Shown here one piece after another: positions 33,311 through 42,296 of a DNA stretch of 64,000 nucleotides. Numbering within the stretch: position 1 is the stretch's first letter; each line of letters begins with the position of its first letter. The notes beneath the pieces were generated by a model. The model did no database searches, had not been told where the DNA came from, and saw only the letters and a program-made list of their open reading frames with translations. This DNA comes from UBA6170 sp942491385 (lineage in GTDB: Bacteria; Chloroflexota; Anaerolineae; Anaerolineales; Anaerolineaceae): contig CALOAF010000005.1 in assembly GCA_942491385.1 (NCBI GenBank), forward strand, positions 248,001-312,000, in the 5' to 3' direction. The translations under genes were made by a program, and so were the position numbers.

Positions 33311-34795
33311 CTAATCTCCACGTTGGTAATTCGGTGCTTCACGGGTGATGGTAATATCATGCGGATGAGATTCAATCAATCCAGCATTGGTAATGCGTAC
33401 CAACTTTGTCCTTGTCCGTAAATCTTCCAGGCTGGCAGCGCCAGCATAGCCCATTCCGGAACGCAATCCTCCCACGAGTTGGAAGATAAAATCCGTCAAA
33501 GCACCTTTATAAGGCACCATGCCTTCCACCCCTTCCGGCACCAGTTTCCCCGCCCCTGACTGACCAGATCCGTAACGATCCTTCCCATACCCTTGCATCG
33601 CTCCCATAGATCCCATACCTCGATAGGCTTTAAATTGTCTGCCTTCATAGAGGATATCTTCACCAGGAGATTCCATCAAACCGGCTAAGAGGCTGCCTAA
33701 CATAACTGTATCCGCTCCGGCAACCAGTGCTTTAACAATATCCCCGCTGAACTTTATACCACCATCAGCGATCACAGGTAGGGAATATCTTCTGGCAACT
33801 TTGGCGCAGCGATAAATGGCACTCAGTTGTGGCATGCCAGCACCCGACACAACGCGGGTGGTGCAGATCGAACCAGCGCCAACCCCAACTTTGATGGCAT
33901 CCACCCCGGCATCAACGAGCGCTTGAGCGCCATCTTCGGTCACCACGTTTCCGGCAATCACTGGTAAATCAGGCCGGATGGCTTTAATGCGTTTGATTGC
34001 TTCCAATACGCCGGAAGTATGTCCATGCGCGGTATCGATCACCACGACATCCAGATTTTTTGCGGTCATGGCTTCTATCCTGGATTCCAGATCAGACCCA
34101 ACACCAACCGCTGCCCCCACCAGCAATCTACCAGATGAATCTTTTGCGGCATGGGGAAATTGAAGTTTTTTCTGAATATCCTTGACCGTAATCAGCCCTT
34201 TCAGATGTCCATCTTCATCCACCAATGGTAATTTTTCGATGCGGTATTTTTGGAGAATACTTTTGGCTTGATCAAGTGTTGTACCCAATTCAGCCGTAAT
34301 CAAGCGCTCATAGGTCATAAATTCACTGACTGGTCGTGACAAATCTTCGTGTTCGATAAAGCGGATATCACGATTGGTAAGAATACCTATCAATCTTTCA
34401 TCAGCCGGGTTTATGATCGGAACCCCACTGATATGAAATTTTTCCATAATAGTAGAAGCTTCTGCAAGTGACGCTGTGGGGGGAAGGATAATCGGATCAG
34501 AAATCATGCCGGATTCTGACCGCTTAACAATTTCCACCTCACGTGCCTGGTCATCTGGCGAAAGATTTCGGTGGATGATCCCAATACCCCCTTCACGTGC
34601 CAGAGCTATCGACAGGCGTGATTCTGTCACTGTATCCATGGCTGCGGATAACAAAGGAATGTTCAGTCTGATATCCCGTGTCAACTGGGCCTGCACATCC
34701 ACCTGGGCTGGCAAAACCTGGCTGAATCCCGGTTCCACCAATACATCATCGAAAGTAAGGGAATCCATTTGTTCAAATAAAGCTTCGTTCATCAT
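33311..34795 (-). CDS. guaB: Inosine-5'-monophosphate dehydrogenase, 494 aa
   Basis: The catalytic barrel carries GVGAGSICTTR with the nucleophile Cys311, and residues about 97-210 insert a Bateman module of two CBS domains. GMGSMGAM and the C-terminal flap segments are also present. The enzyme oxidises IMP to XMP with NAD, the committed step to GMP. Two adjacent ATGs occur at 34795 and 34792; the second is better spaced (6 nt) from GGAG. It is 117 bp downstream of purB on the same strand, so both are purine genes. Confidence 0.97.
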   Translation of the reverse strand: MMNEALFEQMDSLTFDDVLVEPGFSQVLPAQVDVQAQLTRDIRLNIPLLSAAMDTVTESRLSIALAREGGIGIIHRNLSPDDQAREVEIVKRSESGMISDPIILPPTASLAEASTIMEKFHISGVPIINPADERLIGILTNRDIRFIEHEDLSRPVSEFMTYERLITAELGTTLDQAKSILQKYRIEKLPLVDEDGHLKGLITVKDIQKKLQFPHAAKDSSGRLLVGAAVGVGSDLESRIEAMTAKNLDVVVIDTAHGHTSGVLEAIKRIKAIRPDLPVIAGNVVTEDGAQALVDAGVDAIKVGVGAGSICTTRVVSGAGMPQLSAIYRCAKVARRYSLPVIADGGIKFSGDIVKALVAGADTVMLGSLLAGLMESPGEDILYEGRQFKAYRGMGSMGAMQGYGKDRYGSGQSGAGKLVPEGVEGMVPYKGALTDFIFQLVGGLRSGMGYAGAASLEDLRTRTKLVRITNAGLIESHPHDITITREAPNYQRGD

Positions 34796-34912
34796 ATCTC
34801 CAGGGTTTTCAATTTAATTGTTCAGACAATTTCATCACATTATAAGGACAAATTAGCACAATCCCAAGTGAAATTCCTGGTTAAATAGTCTTTATGAAAA
34901 ACAGATCGAATC

Positions 34913-36304
34913 TTAACCAATTTGCTTTCGAATTTCCAATACCAGATCCAGCGCATGTTGTCTGGCAAAGCCTGTATAGATGTTCAAATCTGCCAGCTGT
35001 CTGATTTCATCAGCAGAAACCCATTGGAGTACACCAGGCTCATTAGTCAAATTTTCGATTAATGGATTAAATTGTCCTGATTGCACTGCACCCCAGGCTG
35101 ATAATGCCTGTTGGCGTAAAAGTTCGTGCATCACCTGGCGATCTGCTCCACGTTTACCAGCCAACATCATAATGCGTTCCGTCAGCGCAAAGGGTGCATA
35201 CATTTCCAGATTTCGATGAATAGCTTTTTCATTAACCTCCAGGCTCTGGATAATCCGGTAACTGACTCGCAGAATTTCATCCGCAATCAAAAATGCCTCC
35301 GGCAATAATGTGCGCCGATTGGCACTATCATCCAATGTTCTTTCTAAAAGTGAGGAAGCAGCATTTTGCCAGGAAATTTGTGGGTACACAGAAAGCTGGC
35401 GTGCCAGTGAATTAATTTTCTCAGCATTGATCGGGTTACGTTTAAACGGCATGGCGGATGACCCCACCTGATGTTTCCCAAATGGTTCGCTGAGTTCGCC
35501 AATTGGAGGACTTTGTAAAATTCGCAAATCGAATGCGAATTTGGATAGTGTCGCCCCCAACCCTGCCAGGCTATTCAGAACCAGGATATCCTGCTTTCTC
35601 GGATAGGTTTGATGCGTAACCGGAAAGAACTTAAGAACCAATTCTTCACTAAGCCTGGCTTCAAAAGCATCCAGTTGGTCCACACCTATCAGGTCACCAT
35701 AGGCAGCAGCGGTTCCCACTGCCCCTTTAAACCCCTTCCCGCGAATTTCATCTCTTACCCGGGAGATCTCCTGCCAGTCCAGCAGCAAGTCCTGGGCATG
35801 AAAAGCCATGCGATAGCCGAGCAGTGATGGTTCGGCTGGCTGCAGGTGGGTATAGGCAATGATCGGAATGTCAATCAATTTTTCTATCTGATTGACGAAC
35901 ACCATTAATAATTCTTGAAGCTTGGAAAGAATCAGATCCAGAGAATAACGTAATCGCAGTGCATCCGCGTTATCTTCTATATCCATGGAGGTTGCTCCCA
36001 TATGGATAACACCACCAGCATTCGGACACTGGGCGGCGAATGTCTTCAATTCAGCCATCAGGTCATGATGGATTTGCGCTTCGATTTCCAATGCTGCTTC
36101 GACATCGATTTCTGTGGCATGCGCTTCCAATTCTGCAACCAACTCATTCGAAAACAAACCAAATTCAGCTTCGACCTTTGCCAGGGCAACCCAAATCTTT
36201 CGCCACAATAAGCGCTTGTGGTGTTCACTCCATAAAGAGCGCATCTCTGGACTGGCATAACGCCAACTGAACGGAGATTGGTAATTTTCATACGGACTGG
36301 ACAT
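34913..36304 (-). CDS. purB: Adenylosuccinate lyase, 463 aa
   Basis: The signature loop SSAMPFKRNPINAEKI and GATSMDIEDN show the fumarase/aspartase superfamily, and the opening YENYQSPFSWRYASPEM fits the PurB branch. It cleaves SAICAR and adenylosuccinate in purine synthesis. The start at 36304 is preferred over 36322 because GAGGT lies 4 nt upstream of the former. It precedes guaB. Confidence 0.94.
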   Translation of the reverse strand: MSSPYENYQSPFSWRYASPEMRSLWSEHHKRLLWRKIWVALAKVEAEFGLFSNELVAELEAHATEIDVEAALEIEAQIHHDLMAELKTFAAQCPNAGGVIHMGATSMDIEDNADALRLRYSLDLILSKLQELLMVFVNQIEKLIDIPIIAYTHLQPAEPSLLGYRMAFHAQDLLLDWQEISRVRDEIRGKGFKGAVGTAAAYGDLIGVDQLDAFEARLSEELVLKFFPVTHQTYPRKQDILVLNSLAGLGATLSKFAFDLRILQSPPIGELSEPFGKHQVGSSAMPFKRNPINAEKINSLARQLSVYPQISWQNAASSLLERTLDDSANRRTLLPEAFLIADEILRVSYRIIQSLEVNEKAIHRNLEMYAPFALTERIMMLAGKRGADRQVMHELLRQQALSAWGAVQSGQFNPLIENLTNEPGVLQWVSADEIRQLADLNIYTGFARQHALDLVLEIRKQIG

Positions 36305-36450
36305 GCTCACCTCATAACACAAGAGATAAATTGATTATATACGCTTTCCAATGGGCACGGATTGGCTTAATAAGCTCTCCATCAAATTTCCTCTGACGTT
36401 GTTTGTATTCCAATGGTAAAATCGAGCCAATTCACGCATTAGCAGGGTTC

Positions 36451-38088
36451 ATGAACGCACCATTATTTCTCGTCGCAATTTCACCGGTTTTATTAGTTCT
36501 CATTTTCTTAGTTATCTTACGCCTACCAGCCGTCAAAGCGATGCCACTCAGCTGGTTGATTCATGCCGGGTTGGCTTTTTTCATCTGGAAGATACCTTTG
36601 CTACAGGTGGCAGCGGCGTCTTTAGAGGGGATCATCATCGCTTTTTCTGTGCTATGGATTATCTTCGGCGCTATCTTTTTGTTGAACGTTTTACGCTCCA
36701 GTGGCGCAATCGATACCATTCGTCATTTTTTCACCAAGATATCACCTGACCGGCGCGTGCAGGTGATATTGATCGCCTGGCTATTCGGTGCTTTTCTGGA
36801 AGGCGCATCAGGATTTGGTACTCCAGCAGCCATCTGTGCTCCTTTGCTGGTCGCACTGGGATTTCCACCATTGGCTGCTGTTGTTCTGGCACTGATTTCC
36901 AATAGCTTTCCGGTGACTTATGGCAGTGTCGGCACAACCATTTTTGTGGGTCTGGCGCAGGGATTACAGCAAGGTCCCGACCTGGCTCCCATTGTGGCCA
37001 ACTATTTAGGAAATATGCCACTCAGCGAGTATTTGCATATCGTCAGCACTAAATCAGCTCTCTTAAATTGGTTACCGGGAACATTTCTACCCTTATTACT
37101 CTCCGCAATGCTGACACGCTTCTGGGGTGAAAACAAGAGTTGGAAAGAAGGGCTGGCCATCTGGAAATTCGCATTGTTATCTGGTTTCAGCTTCACAACT
37201 TTTGCGGTATTGATTGCTGTATTTCTAGGGCCTGAATTTCCTACTTTGTTGGGCAGTTTGTTGGCTTTGATTCTGATGGCTTTCTTAGCAAAAAAAGGAA
37301 TCCTTCTCCCTAAAGAACCCTGGTATTTTCATTCGTCCGCACCTGCTCAGTTGGTTATCCTGCAGGAACCATTGAAAATCCCAACCTGGAAGGCTCTGTC
37401 ACCATACCTGATGGGGACCATTATACTTTTATTAACCCGACTGCGTTTCTTACCTTTGAAGGAAATTCTCAACCTTCCTCAAGTCGGATGGTCCAATATA
37501 TTGGGGACTGAAATTTCCACCCAATTTGCACCTCTGTACTCGCCCGGTGCCATCTTCACCCTCACCGCTCTGGTCAGTGTATTTTTACTTCGTATGCGAA
37601 AAAAAGAGCTGGGTGAAGCCGTCAAAAATTCTGCCACCAGCCTGATCAGCAGCACGATAGCCCTGGGGACAGCTGTACCATTGGTGCGTATCTTCATCAA
37701 TTCGGGGTTTAATGAACTCAACCTGGGCAGCATGCCCATTGAGTTGGCTGCCAGTATGGCGTCCGTATTAGGCCCGGTCTGGCCATTGTTTGCACCCTAC
37801 GTGGGTTCATTGGGGGCATTTATCTCTGGAAGTGCCACCTTCAGTAATTTAATGTTTTCACTCTTTCAGTTTGGAGCCGCCATCGAAAATAAGCTAGACC
37901 CGGCATTAATCAATGCCTTGCAAACGGTCGGTGCTGCTGTTGGCAATATGATTTGTGTGGTCAATGTTGTTGCTGCCAGCTCGGTTGTTAACCTGCAGGG
38001 TAGTGAAGGAAAAATTATTCGTTTCACTTTACTTCCATCGCTGGTCATCTGTCTAATCGTTGGTTTATTAGCCATTGTTGTGTTTTAA
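36451..38088 (+). CDS. lctP: L-lactate permease (LctP/LldP family), 545 aa
   Basis: About 13 membrane helices are predicted, with the family motifs GAFLEGASGFGTPAAICAP and SGSATFSNLMF. The family imports lactate with protons and can also carry glycolate. The start at 36451 (MNAPLFL) is chosen because AGGG precedes it and the upstream TTG at 36403 gives an atypical hydrophilic leader. It lies 7 bp upstream of the kinase gene; glycerate kinase and a 2-hydroxyacid dehydrogenase are nearby. Confidence 0.93.
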   Translation: MNAPLFLVAISPVLLVLIFLVILRLPAVKAMPLSWLIHAGLAFFIWKIPLLQVAAASLEGIIIAFSVLWIIFGAIFLLNVLRSSGAIDTIRHFFTKISPDRRVQVILIAWLFGAFLEGASGFGTPAAICAPLLVALGFPPLAAVVLALISNSFPVTYGSVGTTIFVGLAQGLQQGPDLAPIVANYLGNMPLSEYLHIVSTKSALLNWLPGTFLPLLLSAMLTRFWGENKSWKEGLAIWKFALLSGFSFTTFAVLIAVFLGPEFPTLLGSLLALILMAFLAKKGILLPKEPWYFHSSAPAQLVILQEPLKIPTWKALSPYLMGTIILLLTRLRFLPLKEILNLPQVGWSNILGTEISTQFAPLYSPGAIFTLTALVSVFLLRMRKKELGEAVKNSATSLISSTIALGTAVPLVRIFINSGFNELNLGSMPIELAASMASVLGPVWPLFAPYVGSLGAFISGSATFSNLMFSLFQFGAAIENKLDPALINALQTVGAAVGNMICVVNVVAASSVVNLQGSEGKIIRFTLLPSLVICLIVGLLAIVVF

Positions 38089-38095
38089 TTAAATA

Positions 38096-39181
38096 ATGGA
38101 TTTTCCAGATCTCTCATATATTGTAAATTCATTTTTAGGTAACACTGAATTTCAATGCGATCGCATTATGGATGGTCACATTCATGAAAGCTGGTATATT
38201 CATTCTACCTATCCACAATACCCAGAGACCATCCTCCAAAAAGTTAATACCCATGTTTTTCCTGATCCTGCCGGGTTGATGGAAAATATTCACAATATCC
38301 TCAACTTTTTACAGAATCAATCTCCCACCCAAAAACAATTAAGGATTATTCCAACCCAGCTCGGGGAGATTTTTTACCAAGCTCCCGATGGGAGTGTCTG
38401 GCGAATGTATGAAAAAATTGGGAACAGCTACACCACCCAGGTATCGAATAGTCTATCCCAGGTTTATGAAGCTGGCAGAGTAACAGGTTTATTTTTAAAG
38501 CAACTGCAAGACTACCCGGTTGAATCTTTAAACATCTCCATCCCTGATTTTCACAACACACCCAAACGATTTCAGGATTTTCTCACAGCAGTGTCGTACT
38601 CTGACAACAACACCATCCAGGAAGTTCAAAGTGAAATTAATTTCCTGAGGCAAAGAGCTCACCAATTTGGGTTATTTTGGGATGCCCTTTCTGATCAGCG
38701 TCTCCCCTGGCGGGTAACCCACAACGATACAAAAATCGATAATATCCTCTTTGATCTCGATACCCACCAGGCAATTTGCCTGATCGACCTGGACACCATC
38801 ATGCCTGGATCTGCGTTGTTTGATTTTGGGGATGCATTGCGTGCCTTGGGGAATCCAGTAGGAGAGGACGAGCCTGACTTGAGCAAAGTGAATTTCCAAT
38901 TGCCTGTTTTCGAAGCCTACACCCGTGGTTATCTGTCAGCTGTCGGTGATATTTTGACACCTCAGGAGCTGTCCTGGTTGGCAGGCAGTCCCTGGATGAT
39001 CACGATTGAAAATGGTATGCGATTTCTAACCGATTATTTAGAGGGCAATCAATATTTCAGAATCCATTATCCCAGCCAGAACTTTCAGCGCTGCCGAACC
39101 CAATTAAAACTGGTATCTGATATGGAGACTCAACAATCCCGGATGGAAGCGATTGTACATAATCTTCAAAAAAAAGATTGA
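38096..39181 (+). CDS. Aminoglycoside-phosphotransferase-fold sugar kinase (NahK-like), 361 aa
   Basis: The Brenner motif HNDTKIDNILFD and the Mg-binding IDLDTIMPGSALFDFGD follow the APH/choline-kinase fold, and LQKVNTHVF near the N-terminus is typical of N-acetylhexosamine 1-kinase (NahK) and its relatives. NahK phosphorylates GlcNAc and GalNAc at the anomeric carbon. No lacto-N-biose phosphorylase gene is nearby, so the substrate is uncertain. It probably shares an operon with lctP. Confidence 0.85.
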   Translation: MDFPDLSYIVNSFLGNTEFQCDRIMDGHIHESWYIHSTYPQYPETILQKVNTHVFPDPAGLMENIHNILNFLQNQSPTQKQLRIIPTQLGEIFYQAPDGSVWRMYEKIGNSYTTQVSNSLSQVYEAGRVTGLFLKQLQDYPVESLNISIPDFHNTPKRFQDFLTAVSYSDNNTIQEVQSEINFLRQRAHQFGLFWDALSDQRLPWRVTHNDTKIDNILFDLDTHQAICLIDLDTIMPGSALFDFGDALRALGNPVGEDEPDLSKVNFQLPVFEAYTRGYLSAVGDILTPQELSWLAGSPWMITIENGMRFLTDYLEGNQYFRIHYPSQNFQRCRTQLKLVSDMETQQSRMEAIVHNLQKKD

Positions 39182-39213
39182 ATTCAAGGAGATATCCGAA
39201 AAAAACTTGTTTT

Positions 39214-40542
39214 CTAGAAACGAAACAGGAATGTTAAATCATTGACATTCGTACCGGTTGGACCTGGTTGCAAAATATCACCTAACTTTTCAAAGAAATG
39301 GTATGAATCATTATTAGCAAGAAATTCTGCAGGGTCAAGTCCTAATGTTTCAGCCCGGATGGCTGTCTCACCAGTCACCACAGCACCAGCAGCGTCAGTC
39401 GGGCCATCTTCTCCATCGGTAGCCAGCGTTACCAGCATAACATCAGATAATCCGGCCAGCAACGGCACCGTTGCCAGGGCTAATTCGAGATTTCGCCCAC
39501 CTTTGCCGGAACCCCGTAACGTGACTGTTGTTTCTCCTCCAGCAATCATACACAGGGGGGCCTGATCAGCAGAAATTAACTTTTCAGACAATATTTGCGC
39601 CACCTCTCGTGCTTCTCCCTGCCAGGCATTCCCCAAATCAATGCAGGTAAACCCGTATTGGCTCGCTTGGTCAGCAGCCGCCTGTGCTGCTAACTCATTA
39701 CTTCCCACCAGGATATTTTTTACCTTTGTGAACATTTCATCGCCTGGTTTGGGGGTTTCGATCTGCAGTTCAAAATGCTTCAAGATGGAGGCAGGAATTT
39801 TATCATTCAAGTCGTATTGATCGAGAATGCGCCTTACATCCTGCATTGTAGTGGGGTCCGGCGCAGTAGCTCCAGATGCGATTGCTTCCAAAGGGCTATT
39901 GACCACATCCGAAAGGATCAAACTCACCAGGTAGGCAGGCGCGCACTGCTTGGCTAATCCACCTCCTTTGATACGATCCAGATGGCGGCGCAAGGTATTG
40001 ATCTCATCAATCCTTGCGCCACAGGCCAACAATTGACTTGTCAATTCGCGCATGTCCGGCATTGACACCCCAGCGTAGGGAGCTGTCACCAAGGCAGACC
40101 CGCCTCCAGAGATCAAGCAGAATACCAAATCCCTTTCGGTGAAAGTTTCAGCAGCCGCCAACAACATCTCGCCGGCTTTGAGACTATTTTCATCCGGCAG
40201 TGGATGACTGCCTGTCTGGATGATCAATCGGGGATCATGCTCACCTGAAACATGTTTGGGAACCACCCAACCCTGTGTCAAGCGTTCTCCCAGGATATCT
40301 ACCAGGGCAGTACTCATCGGTAACGCTGCCTTGCCAAAAGCCAACAAATACATATGCTCAAATTGGTCGAATAAATAGACGCGATCCCCACAGATCAAAC
40401 GATTCTGCTTACGTTTCACAAATCGGGAGACTGCCTTGCCTGGCTCCACCGCAGCGATGGCAGCGGATAATATCGAGGTAATTTGATCACCATAACGGTG
40501 CGAGGACAAAGTTTCTGTCTGAAAGGTTACTGATTTCATCAT
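39214..40542 (-). CDS. gckA: Glycerate 2-kinase (DUF4147/MOFRL family), 442 aa
   Basis: The N-terminal DUF4147 domain includes GKAALPMSTALVDILG and LISGGGSALVTAPYAGVSM, and the C-terminal MOFRL domain includes GGETTVTLRGSGKGGRNLELAL and TDGEDGPTDAAGA. The enzyme makes 2-phosphoglycerate from D-glycerate. It is divergent from the hydroxyacid dehydrogenase, which could supply glycerate from hydroxypyruvate. The start may be 40539, as ATG is doubled. Confidence 0.93.
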   Translation of the reverse strand: MMKSVTFQTETLSSHRYGDQITSILSAAIAAVEPGKAVSRFVKRKQNRLICGDRVYLFDQFEHMYLLAFGKAALPMSTALVDILGERLTQGWVVPKHVSGEHDPRLIIQTGSHPLPDENSLKAGEMLLAAAETFTERDLVFCLISGGGSALVTAPYAGVSMPDMRELTSQLLACGARIDEINTLRRHLDRIKGGGLAKQCAPAYLVSLILSDVVNSPLEAIASGATAPDPTTMQDVRRILDQYDLNDKIPASILKHFELQIETPKPGDEMFTKVKNILVGSNELAAQAAADQASQYGFTCIDLGNAWQGEAREVAQILSEKLISADQAPLCMIAGGETTVTLRGSGKGGRNLELALATVPLLAGLSDVMLVTLATDGEDGPTDAAGAVVTGETAIRAETLGLDPAEFLANNDSYHFFEKLGDILQPGPTGTNVNDLTFLFRF

Positions 40543-40678
40543 AAACGAATGATATCAAAAGAATGAAAATTATGCAGATGATTTAAGTGTTGTCTGCCTT
40601 GAAAACGGGAAATTCAGTTATGATCAGTTGATATCTTTCAATTTGTCTGATAAAAATAAAAAAAACAAGGACGAACAT

Positions 40679-41650
40679 ATGAGCAAACCAAAAGTATTTA
40701 TCACCCGTCGAATTCCGGATGCAGGCTTGAACCTGATCTATGAAGAATGTGATGTTGATTTATGGGACAAAGATCTGCCACCTACGAAAGCTGAACTCCT
40801 GGAGCATGTCCCCGATGTGGAAGGTATTCTTTCTTTGTTGTCTGATCCGATCGATGCTGAAGTAATGCAGGCTGCCGGTGGGAATTTACGTGTTATCAGC
40901 AATTATGCGGTTGGATATAACAATATCGATACTCAGTTTGCCACCCGACGTAAAATTGCCGTGGGTAATACGCCGGGTGTATTAACAGAAGCGACTGCGG
41001 ATTTTGCTTTCGCGTTGATGATGAGTGCCGGTCGTAGAGTTGTTGAAGCAGAAAAACACGTAAGGGCTGGCGAGTGGAAAACCTGGGGTCCGTCCACATT
41101 ATTAGGGGTCGATTTTGCGGGGGCAACACTAGGCATCCTTGGATTTGGCCGCATCGGGAAAGCCGTTGCCAGACGGGCAACCGGGTTTGGGATGCGTATT
41201 CTGATCTTTGATCCCACTGCCCAGCCGATGGCAGGTGTGATCAAGGTGGATCTGGAAACACTTTATCGTGAATCTGACTTCATCTCCATTCACACACCTT
41301 TAACCCCGGAAACAAAAAAGATGATCAATACCGAAGCTTTCTCCAAAATGAAATCAACAGCAGTGCTGGTCAATACCGCCAGAGGTGAAATCATTGATCA
41401 GGATGCCCTCTATTATGCGCTCAAGCATCACAAAATTTTCTCTGCCGGCATCGACGTAACGGATCCAGAGCCTTTACCCATGGACAGCCAGCTCTTTGAA
41501 TTAGATAATCTGATCATCTGTCCACACATTGCCAGTGCCAGTAGCACAACAAGAGAAAACATGGCACTGATTGCTGCCCGTAATCTGCTGGCCGGATTAA
41601 GAGGTGAGCGGTTACCTTTCTCAGTCAATCCTGAAATTTATCATCAATAA
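40679..41650 (+). CDS. gyaR: D-2-hydroxyacid dehydrogenase, glyoxylate/hydroxypyruvate reductase type, 323 aa
   Basis: The NAD-binding motif GFGRIG lies at residues 155-160, and the catalytic His is in ICPHIASAS; the intervening PEPLPMD and NTARGEIIDQ segments carry the other family residues. The branch resembles GyaR-type glyoxylate reductases. AAGGACGA precedes the ATG at 40679, and the longer frame from 40628 lacks this. With the divergent glycerate kinase it suggests hydroxypyruvate to glycerate to phosphoglycerate flow. The last 26 bp overlap the convergent HEAT gene. Confidence 0.93.
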   Translation: MSKPKVFITRRIPDAGLNLIYEECDVDLWDKDLPPTKAELLEHVPDVEGILSLLSDPIDAEVMQAAGGNLRVISNYAVGYNNIDTQFATRRKIAVGNTPGVLTEATADFAFALMMSAGRRVVEAEKHVRAGEWKTWGPSTLLGVDFAGATLGILGFGRIGKAVARRATGFGMRILIFDPTAQPMAGVIKVDLETLYRESDFISIHTPLTPETKKMINTEAFSKMKSTAVLVNTARGEIIDQDALYYALKHHKIFSAGIDVTDPEPLPMDSQLFELDNLIICPHIASASSTTRENMALIAARNLLAGLRGERLPFSVNPEIYHQ

Positions 41651-42296
41651 TTGGTACCTCTGCTTCAAATGAAGAAAACCGCTGCTGAAGTTGTCGAGCA
41701 GCTTTTCTAATGGATGGCTTGGGGTGTTGGATGTAAAGGTCAGCCAACTCTGCAATTTCTTGCCAATTTGCCTTCAGATTTGCTAATCCCTTCGCTAATC
41801 CTTCCAGAGCTAATTTTGCATGATGGGTTTGATACGCATTCAGCGCATCAATGAGAAAAGGATAAACCTTGGAAGCAGTGCTCGCCTCACTGGCTGCTAA
41901 ATTTCCGGCGCAGACAACCATGTAATCTCGAACAATGACGCTCTTCTCATGTTCAAATTGATGAGCAAGTTGGTTCCAATGGTTGACGACTGAATCCGGA
42001 ATATACGGAGTGATTAACGCCACAGCATGCATGGCTTCCCACCGTACGCGTGTGTTTTTATGATTCAATAACGGAAAAAACTGATCAGAATAAGGTGCAA
42101 TCAATTCAGGTTCATCCGCTGCCAGCATTGTACATACTTCAACACAATCTCCCAGCAGTGCTTTATTTTTGGATTGTAAACAGGCAATAATTTCATGAAT
42201 CAACTGCGGATTATCGAGAATCAAGGCTGCTACATTTCGATTTCCCTGTTCGCTGCGCTGCTTTTGAGATGATGATAGTTGATTAATAATGGACAT
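41625..42296 (-). CDS. HEAT-repeat protein, 223 aa
   Basis: The whole protein is helical with five or so HEAT-like repeats (for example FPLLNHKNTRVRWEAMHAVALI and PKPSIRKAARQLQQRF). Such alpha-solenoids mediate protein binding. No enzyme motif is present. The start overlaps the end of the GH13 gene by 14 bp, so it is co-transcribed and probably co-translated with the amylase. The 3' end overlaps gyaR. Confidence 0.8.
   Translation of the reverse strand: MSIINQLSSSQKQRSEQGNRNVAALILDNPQLIHEIIACLQSKNKALLGDCVEVCTMLAADEPELIAPYSDQFFPLLNHKNTRVRWEAMHAVALITPYIPDSVVNHWNQLAHQFEHEKSVIVRDYMVVCAGNLAASEASTASKVYPFLIDALNAYQTHHAKLALEGLAKGLANLKANWQEIAELADLYIQHPKPSIRKAARQLQQRFSSFEAEVPIIDDKFQD

Noticed and set aside
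40628..40678. Longer start for the hydroxyacid dehydrogenase
   Set aside because: The 17 extra residues are Lys/Asn-rich and the true ribosome-binding site (AAGGACGA) lies directly before the ATG at 40679.
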